NCBI GenBank assembly: GCA_013407085.1
Contig: JACCGJ010019062.1
Coordinates: 1-64,000, forward strand
Source of the DNA: Atriophallophorus winterbourni
Lineage: Eukaryota; Platyhelminthes; Trematoda; Plagiorchiida; Microphallidae
Length of the DNA stretch: 64,000 nucleotides
Reading direction: 5' to 3'
Shown here in pieces: positions 20,966-32,900 of this stretch (position 1 is the first letter of the stretch; every line of letters starts with the position of its first letter). The notes under the pieces are model-generated. The model did no database searches and was not told the DNA's origin. It saw nothing but the letters and a program-made list of their open reading frames with translations. The position numbers and the translations under genes are program-made.

Positions 20966-22070
20966 AGAGAATTTCGTGGTTCTCGATTGATGTAATAATT
21001 CCAGTTTTGTAGATAATAAATGAACATGCCATGCATGAAAAATATTAATCTTGTGCGTAGTATGTGTTTATTTCGCGAAACAGTATTTGTTTTTATCATC
21101 TTATTCAAAATCGGGAGCGAATTTAATGTTATGTTTTACGGCTTCAGCCAGTTGGGACTGGACCTTAGGTTGGTGCGATTGCTTGTGTACACCGCCATGA
21201 CCCAGCAAGCTATACGTGACGATGCGCTTTGGGCATCGGCAGAGTCACTCATTAGACGAAGACGGTCTCAACCCAACTCGCTACTTGTGGATGAGGCCTT
21301 TTAGACAAAGGCTTTGGTTGAAAACCCTAATTATTCTCCTTTCTAAACATAGGCGGGCTGGAAGCATCCTCATCTTTTAGGATTTTACTTTTTCATGGTT
21401 GTATGGCAGATAAGCATTCGGTACGTGCTACCGGTGTAATGCTGTCTTTGATGATGATGGCCGATAAAACGAAACCGGTAGATAGATACTTGTGATTGTA
21501 AGCCGCGCAAATATTAATTTTATGCATACGAGGAAATATTATTTTCATACACAGCACTGAGAGTCGAAATTGTGCGCAGATTCAAAAATATCGCCTGTTT
21601 CAATATAGTTGTAGGCAGCACATTGTGATCTATCCGAGCAAAAGTTTCTATCTTATCGTTTCAAAAGGAATTGTTGTATGGACTGATGATTGTGATCAAA
21701 GCGATGATAACTACTAAAGCAATTCCCAATTCATTTTCACAGTCAAGGCTAACTCCCTTTTACATTTACGAATAATATTTTTGAGATACGATGCCAGTTT
21801 TGTTTAATACGAACTGACGTATGATGAAAGAATGCTTGGCTTGACGTATTTTCAACAAATACTAACCGGATGATACATGCATCATCCTGTGTAGAAGGAT
21901 ACATTGGCTCTTCCGACACTGAAATTTGCAAAGCGAACAGTTACTGGTGCTGCATTGCACCGCTTGTGGGACTTAGCTTAGTCCCCACATGGAAGCTAAA
22001 TTTCAATTTGCAAATGAGGATTTATCCTCGAAATCGCAAATAATTGGGTTTAGCACAGAGTCAGATCGAC
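20966..22070. other. Unassigned spacer
   Basis: Holds a short repeat, ACCGGTGTAATGCTGTC followed by GATGATGATG (about 21431-21462), that recurs in diverged form near 34903-34940 (ACCGATGTAATGCTGTCC). It looks like the 3' tail of another non-LTR element. The 94-codon frame ending 21304 has no recognisable motif. Confidence 0.4.
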
Positions 22071-22094
22071 GTTCGATTGTCAGGTCACGGATAC

Positions 22095-22137
22095 GCACAC
22101 CTGATGAGCGGCAATAACCGCGAAACCGGTTGTGTGC
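22095..22137 (+). ncRNA. Hammerhead ribozyme, class 1, all core residues intact
   Basis: Stem I GCACAC (22095-22100) pairs perfectly with GTGTGC (22132-22137). Core CTGATGA is 22101-22107. Stem II is GCGG (22108-22111) with CCGC (22118-22121) and loop CAATAA. Catalytic GAAA is 22122-22125. Stem III is the short palindrome ACCGGT (22125-22130), and the predicted cleavage is after U22131. Every position conserved in hammerhead ribozymes is present. A stem III this short is typical of dispersed type I hammerheads of animal retroelements, which work best as dimers. It should cut its own transcript; this needs a cleavage test. Confidence 0.88.
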
Positions 22138-22189
22138 TTCCATCCTGCTTTTCGAACGTCATATACTACTTATTAATAAAAATATGGCT

Positions 22190-23330
22190 TCCAACAAAAA
22201 TTAAACATCTGAACTTCACCCAAGTTCAATTCAAGGTTTCAATGGTCTAAAATCAACATGCTTAACAACAACCATAGGATGGTAAAAATAAAAATTTAAG
22301 TGTATAAACAATATAAGGAAATAGATTAAACAGTATATAAATGTTCTGGAAAAATGTAATTAAAATTTGTCTAATTTCGTTTTAAATTCATGCTAGCTAT
22401 TGGAGTGAGCAACGGTTGAAGGCAAACGGTTCCTAGTAAAACAGACACGGACGAAGTAAAAATAGCTTCTACAGTTCAGGCGGAAATGGGGTATGACCAG
22501 CACATATTAATAGGTCCGATAATTTCTCGTATCCCTTCGCGTGAATAAATCCTGTATGGGATGTTTTGTAAAGTAAGATTAGGTCTCCTCTGATTCATCG
22601 ATAGGAAAAGTCGAACAGATTCAGTTGAGCTATCCTTTCTTTATATGGTTTGTTTCAGATGCTGAGAACTAGTTTTGTTGAGCGGTGATAGATTCGCTGC
22701 ATAGGTTCCACATCCCTCTTGAGCCACGGAGACCATGAATGCACACCGTATTCCATGACTGGTCTCAAGTATGTATTCATGAACCTTGGGATTATCTTGA
22801 GCGAAAATTTCCCAAATACCCGTTTGGGTAGATTTAGAACACGTGTTGCTTTTTAAAGGTACTGTTAGTTTGAAGTGATGTTATAAACTGGAGCATATCC
22901 AGACACCCAAATCTTTTTCTTCACTGCAATTTTCAAGGACATGCGAACCTATGTAACACGTGAACTCTACTCGATTCCCCACATTCATGATGCTGCATTT
23001 GTTGAAGTTAAATGGCAGTTTGTTCTTAAACGACCATCTGTGAAGCGTATCAAGATCCTTTGGTAATAGCAGACAGTCTTCTGGACTACGAATGCTGCGC
23101 CAAATCTTTATGTCGTCCGCAAATAACGAAATGATACATCAGACAATTTCCGGTACTTCGTTGACATAAACCAGAAAGAGGATGGGACCAAGGACTTGGG
23201 GAACTCCGCTAGTTGCTGTGATTGGTTTGGATAATGCACCATCAACACGTACCTGGTTAGTGCGATTTGTTAGGTAGTCATTTAGCCAATTCAACATAGA
23301 CTAAGACCTGGTTGACGCGGGTCATCGAGT
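22190..23330 (-). pseudogene. CR1-like LINE (family B), 3' half, decayed
   Basis: Minus-strand coding scraps from RT (GVPQGS-type region near 23200, FADD-equivalent near 23120) to the C-terminal block (STKLVLSI, GDLILLYK near 22580-22650) and a 3' UTR ending near the AATTCAAGGTTTCAATGG motif at 22220-22240. About 600 bp are nearly the same as 40177-40700, so both are copies of one family. Frames are broken by several indels. Confidence 0.83.
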
Positions 23331-24514
23331 ATAATCTAAGGGAGGCATTCTCGCTAGGACATCTTGAGACCAGCTGATGTGAGTGCGAACTTTAGTGTCC
23401 AGAAACGATCAGTTCTTAAACCCTCATTGCAAATATGAAGGTACAATAAAATTGAATTTTATTGGTATATCCCATGGTGTTGCATAACATTTCTTAATAC
23501 AATAAATCTTAAATCTTGAAGCATTTAGGTCCGTAATTATTATCGCAGGGCGAAAAAACGAGTTAGATTGAAAATCATGGGGTAAACAAAACCGGTTTCA
23601 TGCCACGATTAATAGTGAGCAGCTTAATATAGTTAAGAACCGTCTAGCTAACATTAAACCGGCGCCAGTCTTCTCCAAAAAGAACAACGAGTGTATTTTA
23701 AATGGTTTTATTTCTGGCATATACTGGTCCTAAGATAAAATCAATTACACGCATTTCGGTATCACAGTATCGTGAGCAGTGTGAAATATGAACAATGCTC
23801 CCAAGTGCTGGATGAGTTTACCTGAATTTGGGATTGGGAGCAAGTGTACTTTTGCGTATCGATCTGGAACCGGGTTGAGTCGGGCCCAAGGTTCCGAGTA
23901 GACGATTGCTGGCGGGGAGCGAGGGATTTTCTTTGGGGGACGAATGGATTGTGGGTCTGAAAAACGGGAATGGGTTCGAGAAAATCGTAACTTCCAAATA
24001 TTGAAGCAGCGAAACTATTTGGCTATGGAGATTTCGTGCTTATATTGTCCAACGAGATAATCGTTGGGTTTGGCGGTTTTTGAAGCTAACGTAAATGGTT
24101 GAACGTTAAAAATTTAACTAACATCCACCTTTGCGGGCTTTCTATTCTACTAGATAATATTGACTTTACTTAAAATTGTTGAAAGCTGCGCAGCGTATAC
24201 TTGACCTGGCAATGAAACATGGAATTCAATCGCAAAATGAAGAGAACGCGGCTGGTTACTGCATATTGTAGCACATAAAAAGTGGGAGTTCACAGGAAAA
24301 ATCAATATTTCACTGTCCGATCAAGTAATACAAAGCATCGGAGACGTTAAAAACCGAACATGTCCAATACGAATCTGCTAGAAGTTGATGACCTTCAACA
24401 GAATGACCTCCCGAAAATTTTGGTAATAAGTCATGAGGTCATGAGTACGACACTCTGATTTGAAATATTCACAAAGTTATTCACGATGACACATTGGAAC
24501 CACTTCACCTGAGT
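23331..24514. other. Unassigned spacer
   Basis: Contains AATAAATCTTAAATCTTGAA at about 23502-23521, a motif related to AAGATTCAAGATTTATGG at 6800 and 18685, and a purine-rich stretch near 23900. No gene recognised. Confidence 0.4.
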
Positions 24515-24640
24515 TTCGCTTCGATTTGAGTTCATCAGCAGTGCACATCCCCTGTCTCGGCTGGGATTCGAACCTCTGACATTACTATTGTAGTGTCATG
24601 GCTAACGACCGCCGTCTGACCGTTTGGGATTAAGCATTTT
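24515..24640 (-). repeat. tRNA-derived SINE-like repeat
   Basis: Read on the minus strand it contains GGTTCGAATCCC (near 24575-24564), an exact match to the RNA polymerase III B box, preceded by GGCGGTCGTTAGCCATGAC in the A-box position. After the tRNA-like part comes CTGATGA...GCGAAAC (24538-24510), a possible hammerhead core. The acceptor stem does not pair well, so I do not call a functional tRNA gene. Confidence 0.62.
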
Positions 24641-25920
24641 TGAATCTTTCTCCAAATTGGAACATTGCCATACCAGTCGTGAAGGAGCTTGCAATATATT
24701 TTGTGGTTATCCAACCGATCTGATCCCCCTGTCGGGTCTTCCCGAAGGATGTAGTGAAGTTTAACGCCGATTAAATCTGACAGACACTGTTGTTTGGCGT
24801 GTTGTGGAGAAGTTATTTGATGTTTGTGCATAAGTGAAGGCCGATTATTGAAATAAGCATAAAGTACGAAGACAACCCCGTGATGTGACAACGATGATGG
24901 AAGAGATGACGCAAGTAACATATATATAAATCCTAGGTCAAATGAGCTTTCTGCCAATCACGTGAACGTGCCGCAGTGACCTAGACAGACATCAGAAGAA
25001 AGTTTGTGATTTGGTTTACAACTCCGAGAGTACTGATGATTAATATTACTACACGCATTTTCATGCCAAGCAATAGCAAGTGCGTTACCATGGTAAACTA
25101 ACAACGGCTCCAGCATACACCATAAATATCATCGGTCGAATTGTGTAACCGAAAAAATGGTCATGCATCTTTGACATAAAATATATGATAAGAAGATTGA
25201 GAACGGAAATAAAACGTTTATTCACATCTCTTTGGTGAAACTCAAAATAACTGGGAAGCGATTTTAGCAATATGTACATATACCATTGTTTATATCAAGG
25301 ACACAGTGTCGTCAGTGTTTCGCCCAATGCCTAATTGAATACGATTATTGTAAATTATTCAGATTTAAATGGGTACCACATGCAATATAATTCAAAGCGT
25401 CATACTGTTCACCCGGATTCAAAAGTGTATACCTTTTTGTTCTCTCATCAGATCGGTAAGTATGCTAGAAGCGGTACTTAAGTCTGATTTCTTCTGCACG
25501 CTGCTAAATACGTGCTAAGGTTTGTCCTTTGGACAAGGTGCCAGATTGTCGCAGTTGTTTTACTAACTAGTGTTCGCACAAAATGTACACCAGGGTATTG
25601 CTAGAAATCCAGGCTAAGAGCATGTGCAACCCGGGGAGGATTCATAACAAGAGTGATTAATTAAAAGATGAACAACCGATCTGCGAGATCGCGGCACAAA
25701 ACAGCAGCATGCCTAATGAAAATAACTCATAGAAAAAGCGCACGCATGGATAAAACATTGTGTGTTGAGAAAACGTGTAACGTTAAAGCGAAAAACGTGT
25801 TGTAAAAAAGTATTAAACACGAAAAACGAAGAAAATCCGAACTTTATGTCAGTCAGATGAAAGTTTAGGATAATATAAAGAAATCTGACTACTTGTTAGT
25901 AGTAGTAGTTTAGATTTAAC
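24641..25920. other. Unassigned spacer downstream of LRRC56
   Basis: Presumed 3' flank of the minus-strand LRRC56 gene. No repeat or gene recognised; the small minus-strand frames at 24535-24957 and 25085-25279 lack motifs. Confidence 0.4.
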
Positions 25921-28900
25921 TCACTTGATCAGTTGTCGATTGTTCTGCACTGGTTTTGATCCGTTGGGCTGGTTACGTGTGATGGCTCCGTTCGGTTTTT
26001 TAACCGTGTCAGAGTTTCCTTGTGATGTCGTAATCTTCGGTAACTGTGGTTGTGATTTAGATTTGGTGGTTCTTATTTGTGCATTGCGAATGCTTGGTAA
26101 ACCATCTTTCAACGAGGGCTAGGTGATATTGAACAGTTAATTAAGGAAACGAGGATAATGGAAAATCGATGCTACTGTAATCGAATATATCCACGTTCAA
26201 TCTTTGTAAATCTGATATTTTCTCCAGAGCACAAAACTTTGATGTTGATAATTAACATTATAATGAAAAGCAGGTTATCGATCTGGGGTAACTTAGTATT
26301 AGGACGCAACACAATTACGATGACTGAGATGGTCTCTCTGGCAACATTAGGTAACACAACTATCTCAAATTGTTTTCAACGCTGCGTTTATGGCTCTTAT
26401 CCTTAACGCACAAGCTAATTTAGGCTCATCTACAAAGCGGATTAGCTGAGAGTTTGAATGTGTCTTGCAGCGATGTGAATATGTTAATATTGGGCCGCAC
26501 ATTCCCCTGAGCCAGAGCTGAGTAATTGCATTTTAGATTGTATCCTTATAACCGTGTTCGATCAATTATTGTTTATGCTCAAATCTTCGCATCATGGATA
26601 TCCGGCGTACACTTCTTAGAGGTTAACTTTCATTACTCGCTACACCGACTCACAGAGTTGATGATATCTCCGGATTTACAATCGCGACGAGTTCACCCAT
26701 CAGATATCTCACAGACCAAAGTATGTTGAATAATTTAAGGTAAGCAAACTCTTTTCAAATGTGCAACGTCGGTGAGAATCTAACTACGGAGCTCTCAATA
26801 TAAATGTGCCAGTTTTATTATGGACATACGGATCCTGATCCAACTGTCCTTACAAACAGCACAAAACCGGTCGTGGGGTGTGTCTATCACGGGAATGCCT
26901 GGCAATGAGGGTTTTGAAGTAATAGGGAATTTGAAGAAATCTAATTCTCCGAATAGCCATGGATCACTATAATTGAAAGTGACTCGAGTATGAGAAATAC
27001 ACTACGGAAACTTACACTTGTCTTCCCCACGGATTGAACATTCTTCGAATCCGAGTTGACGGGATGCGCATCAAGAATCCCGTCTGATTGCTTTTCAACT
27101 CTCTCATCCTTTTCGCGTTCACTAGTTGCTGATTCAGCTGGAGAGGTAACACCTTCCGACTTCGGGGAGACATCTCCGGGACTTTTAGGCGTACATTCTT
27201 CCAGAGTAGAATCGCTATCATGTGACAATAGCAACAAGTCACCCCCGGCTTCGGAGTGATCGATCGTAAGGATCTGAGTTCCAGGATTTGGGGAGTGGAA
27301 AAGCTTGTGGTTTCTGCGAACGCGGAATCGAAACCTTGAGTCATTCTTATTGCTCTATTTTGTATAACGCGGTTCATAATTATGTGTGACGATGATTGAT
27401 AAACGTTCGTTTTAATCGAATTCCATTATTCAAGAATCTATGCTAAAAATCTTTGTTAATGCAAATGAAATGATTGATTATCAACATAAATAATCCACTT
27501 TAATGGCTAACAAGGTTATACTTGAATGCCACTGTTGCATAGGGTTCGTACAACGAACCGCGATGTTCAAACACAGAATCACATAGTGATTCGTTGTAAA
27601 GCACTCAAGGCGCCTTGAGTGTTTGACCACGAGTCACTATGTGATTCTGTGTTTGAACATCGTGGTTCGTTGTACGAACCCTATGCAACAGTGACATTCA
27701 AATATAACCTTGTTTACCATGTATCCACTGTTTCAAGGCTCACTGAACCTAATCTTACTGTCTCCACCTGATGACAGCAAACAGCCAGAAACCGGTAGTG
27801 GAGTGTAATTTCGGGGGATGTGAGCAACACATCACTTTGGTCAATTTAATGACTGTTCATCCAGGGTTAAATACTGTGGGGGTAGTAAAATCGTTGGGTA
27901 ACAAATTCGTCTAACTTCCAAATGTATTTCTCGATATTGAGTAACACGGATTTCGTGGAAAAAATTCCAAAGAAAGAAAGAACTTACAAAGTAAAGTGAC
28001 AGTCAAGGAGGGAAAGGAAGAATTTTAATGAAGATGAGTGGCTGCGTGTGCAAATAAAATAACGAGTTTGGTTGCCCGATGAGATATTATTCTATCAATC
28101 AGTAAAAGAATCTTACGAGTCATGGGGTGGAATGTTGCGATGCATGTTCCATGGTTTAAAATTATCTACGTGCTGATCAAAATCCATCAGTTCGAAAAAA
28201 GTGATTTATTAAAATAGCAAAATAACCTTGCTGCTCAAAAAGACGGTTGGTGTCATGACCAGTTACTTGGAACCATTTTTGGTCCAGTAAACTAGCGGAT
28301 AAGGCAGTAATGCATTCGTTTAGAAGCATAGAGCGAATGAAAAACAAAACCAGGAGTAGGGTCAACACTACAGAAGCCTTCACGCTATTTTAGTCACAAA
28401 GTATAGACGGATTCATTTAAAAACAATAATGAAAAGAAGCTCAGAGCGATTTCTCTTTCACTGCTTTTCTCTACTGCTGGTTTGAATCCACGCGGAACGC
28501 AAATTTCGCTTAATTTTCCATTAGCACAACCCAATCACAATAAACATGACGAAAAATAACAAAACCGAAGCATTCTTTTCTGCAGGAATGCCCTTTGTTC
28601 TTGTTGTGTTGTTGTGGTGAAACTAAATGTAAAAATGTCAACCATTGTTCACTGTTTTAAGACCAGCAGATCGCTGAAGTCACCGCGCAAATGATACCAA
28701 ATTAAGCGTTGTGTGTGAGTGTGCTGAGAAAGGCTGTTATTACGAGTACACATTGCAATATAACCTCTTTATTAAACTTAGTAGATCGTGATTCGTGTTC
28801 TAGTCTACATTGTGAACGTACTTGGATTGCTGTTTGCGCCAGGCCGCAAGTTCTTTCATCACCTCACCACACTGAACCTTCAATTGCTTCTCTTCGGCAA

Positions 28901-29860
28901 GTATACCTTCCAAAACCGAATCAACCGGCCTTGCTTTAATTTTACCCGAATTCGGTTTCACCGAAACGTTGTTCAAATGGAATTTCTCTTTGAGCTGCCG
29001 AATAGATGTCGCTGTTTGATGATCGTTAGAATCCACCGCATTGAGAGTACTCAAACCAGAACTGGACGAGGATCCCGTAGTTCGTCCACGACGACGGCGA
29101 AGAGCTCTACCGATATCACCACATATTACTTGTCCTGTGGTCAAATCCGACGCAGTCTCGTCAATCTCGGATCCGCCTTGGGTGAGAAAAGCAGGAATGT
29201 TGGAATTCGAAATGTGATCAAAATGTTGTTTGATTAAATCGTGAAAATCATGATTATGGATACATATGGCGGAACTGATGCCTGAAGACTCGTAGCGATA
29301 AACGTCATTCAGTCGAACACAGGAGTGATAGAAAAAGTACACATTGTGACTTGTTCGCTATAATGGCTGTAACACATTGCGAACAGGATAATCTTATTTT
29401 TTCCAAAACCCATTCCAACACCCTGGAAAACTTCCGGTTATTGTTCGTCTGCTCAAAAACCACACCCATTAAGATAAAGTGGGCTGTACCAATAATGAGA
29501 GATGATGACGGAACAAAACCCCTGACGAAAATTGACATTTTATTTACATTGCACCTGGACTAGATATAATAAGAAATATCACGTATAATGTTTTGAATAT
29601 TTTATGTGAAAAATGGAAAGCTACGTAGGTAAAGTTGCCAGTAATGGTGCAACGTATTACATCGTATTACATCGTTCAGTCGAAGCATTGTAACGTGATG
29701 TCGGGACCTGTTTGTCAATTTTTTTTTAATTTTTTGGTGGAATTATTGTAACTGCTTAAAATTTGTGCATACGAACAAAGCCAATTTCTTCTTCTTCGTC
29801 TTACGTTCAGATCTTGGTTAAGACCAGAACATGGAATGCTTGTTGTAAATATTCTGTCAA

Positions 29861-29950
<90 letters not shown>

Positions 29951-32900
29951 CACACAAGACTTTACAGACGTCTTTACAGACGATGTGCCAACAAGTATAC
30001 CATGAAGAAGGTACATGATGAAAGAACAAAGTGCTAGATAACAAAATCTCTTATAATTACTCGATAGCTGTGCGACCCAATAGCGATGAAGTAAAAAGAC
30101 TTTGTACCTCACTCAGACTAGCGATGAAGCAATAATTGTTGGCCTCATTTGTTTGATGTTTACCATGGATTTAGTTCACAAGTGCATGATTATCTCATGT
30201 TCCCCATCGGTTTACACGACAATATAGTCACATTCATAATCAGCCATCTTTCACAAAGCCTTCCAGACAATTCGTCGTACTGGGTGGCTCACAGCCCCTT
30301 ACTTACTAACGTTCCATTGCCCTTTATTCCCATTACATCAACGTCACCTTGTCAAAAGAAACTTCTCATTGAACAATAACGGTAGGATTGTTGTTTTTGT
30401 TGTTGGCCTCCTTCGGTCGGCGTCGACCATAAATGTATATCTCAATCGCATGAATGTTCATGTTATACAGCTTTTTGAATGACTAAACAGTCCGATTCGG
30501 GAGGAACAATCTCTCCCGCAGCAATTGCAACGACGGTCAGAACTCGGTTGTAGGGCGTCAGTTGCACGCCGATGGAATGATCTGCGTTCAGAAGCCAAGA
30601 ACTGTATCTGCTCCTTTCCATCTTGCAGACGATGCTTTACACAATGCCAACAATGTGAGCGGTCAAGAGCAAGTTCTTCCCAACTCGCCGGGTCAATGCC
30701 AAGAGCTTTCATATATCTTTTACAAGCGTCATTGTACCGCGAGTGCGGTCTGCCCAGTGGTCGACTTCCTGATCACAACTCACCATAGAATAGATCTTTC
30801 GGAATACGATCATTTTCCATTTTGTAGACATGACCAAGCCACCGCAGGCGGCGCTGTCGCAATAGGGTGAACATGCTCTGTAGACCAGCTCTTGAAATCA
30901 CTTCAGCTTTAGTCACTCTGTTCATCCACGATATGTTCAAGATATGACGGACGCTTCGTCGTACGGTGGAATTCACAACAGCGATATTCTATTTACAATT
31001 CTGCGATTTTTCGATGCGGCATTTGTACAGAATTCTTTTGGTTCTTCCAAAGTGATATGCTTTACGGATTATTATTCCTTTAACTATTGCATACGCTACA
31101 TACAACTCTGCATTACTTTGTCTTCAGGGAGAGAGTAAGACGTAATCATTGTCGCAATAGAAAAATAATGTATGGTGCTGCTCGCATCCCCAGCACTTTT
31201 TGTTTGCCGTCATCAGGTGGAGAAAGTAATCTTGGTTTCAGTGAGCCTTGAAACAGTGGTAAACAAATTAAAATTGTTAAACAGGGTTCTAGCGACGAAC
31301 AACGATTTTCAAATGAAGGAAAGGAAAGGAAAAGATTCTTGGCTAAACTCTCAAACAGTGGCATTCAAGTATAACTTTGTTTATCATTGTTCAAGGCTCA
31401 CTGAACCTAATCTTACTATATCCACCTGATGGCGACAAACAGCCAAAAAATAGTTGTGGAGTGCAAGTGCTTGGGATGTAAGCACCACAATACATTGAAT
31501 AATAATGTAATTATTTTATCTTTACTAGCTGAGATGGAGCCTTATTCTGAATTACTTTCGAAACTTAATCGCTAGTTTATCCGATAGATAGTTCTCTATT
31601 AACCTGTGGCCTTTCAAATGCGATTGTACTTTCAAAAACCCGGATAAGGGTGATCAGCAGGGAGCTACATAAACCTATCCGAGCTACGAGGGCAATCACA
31701 TAACCACTGTGCGATGATACTGCTGAATAGGTTTTAATCTCTCAACTCAACATGAATTTCATTCTTCACTCCGTTTATTCTATTAGCAAGTTGGTCTTTC
31801 TCTGTCATTCTTGCATCGCACAAACCATGGCTGTCCTGACATGAAGTGTCATAAGAACAGCGGATAATTTTTTTAGTTTTGTGTGATTCCCTACAAGATG
31901 TTGTTGAATTTACTACGGAGAATTGTTTTAGTCGAGTTTTACTAGCAATGTATTTGAGTTTTTGTCAAGCATATAATACTGGAATAATGAAACAAGCAAA
32001 CATTAAAAATAGATCAATGTATGGTGTCGTATATGATTTATCATTTATCCATATTTGAACGAAAGATTTTGATGAATTCGACACGTTTCCTACGCCATAC
32101 ATAAACGATGTGTCGCAAATAAGCAAACACATTTGATTGCATTCGGATTTTTTGAAGGTTTTTCTAAATCAATAATCGAAACCTGCCTATAATCGATGGG
32201 TAAAATAAAGTGGATAATTATACTGTCAGAACAAAAAAAATGTTACATGTCTAGTGCAATTGTAACCTCATATAGCAATAATGTTTACTCAGTGTATACT
32301 CCGATAAAAAGAAGGGTTCTCTGAAAACCAATTTACAAGAATCAATGGTCTCTTTGAACATATTTTCAGGCTACAAAACTTTTGTTTCAAAATGAGATAA
32401 TCTCTTGGATAAGATTAATCATGAAGTGATCGAATATACAGATTGACACTAATCTTGTTTCGAAAACCTATGGAAAGTTTGGTTAATTTATTGTAATTAG
32501 ATGAGACACTGGAGTTTTCTATATGTTGTGACATCATAAAAATATTACTGAGTAATGAAACCGATTAGTAAAACCCCAAACTCAGTGCTTTGAAAAGCAA
32601 TCGCATGAGAAATTTAATTTAACATCGGCTATAAAGGCGGAAAATCGTTGTGACCACCTAGAAATCAAGTTAAAAAGCTATAGGGAATCTGAGGTTCTCA
32701 TCAAATCCATGAGGCGTATCAACAAAACGGGCAAATGTCCTAACAGAATATCAAGAAGGGGTGCTTGAAAGCTACGTAAGTCATTTATTGAGACACAAGT
32801 AGAAGCAAGCATCATAATTAGCATCGAAACGATTGAAAATTTACAATTTTGATATAATAAATTAGAAAAAGCACTCTACCTACCATGGAAAAACTGTAAT

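Noticed and set aside
24535..24640. Functional tRNA gene on the minus strand
   Set aside because: The B box is exact, but a closed acceptor stem and a plausible anticodon arm cannot be drawn; a SINE head fits better.
25440..25470. Minus-strand CTGATGAGAG as a hammerhead core
   Set aside because: No GAAA and no pairing partners within 60 bases.
29715..30112. Open frames of poly-Asn, poly-Ile and poly-Leu on both strands
   Set aside because: All are translations of the ATT microsatellite at 29862-29950 in different frames.
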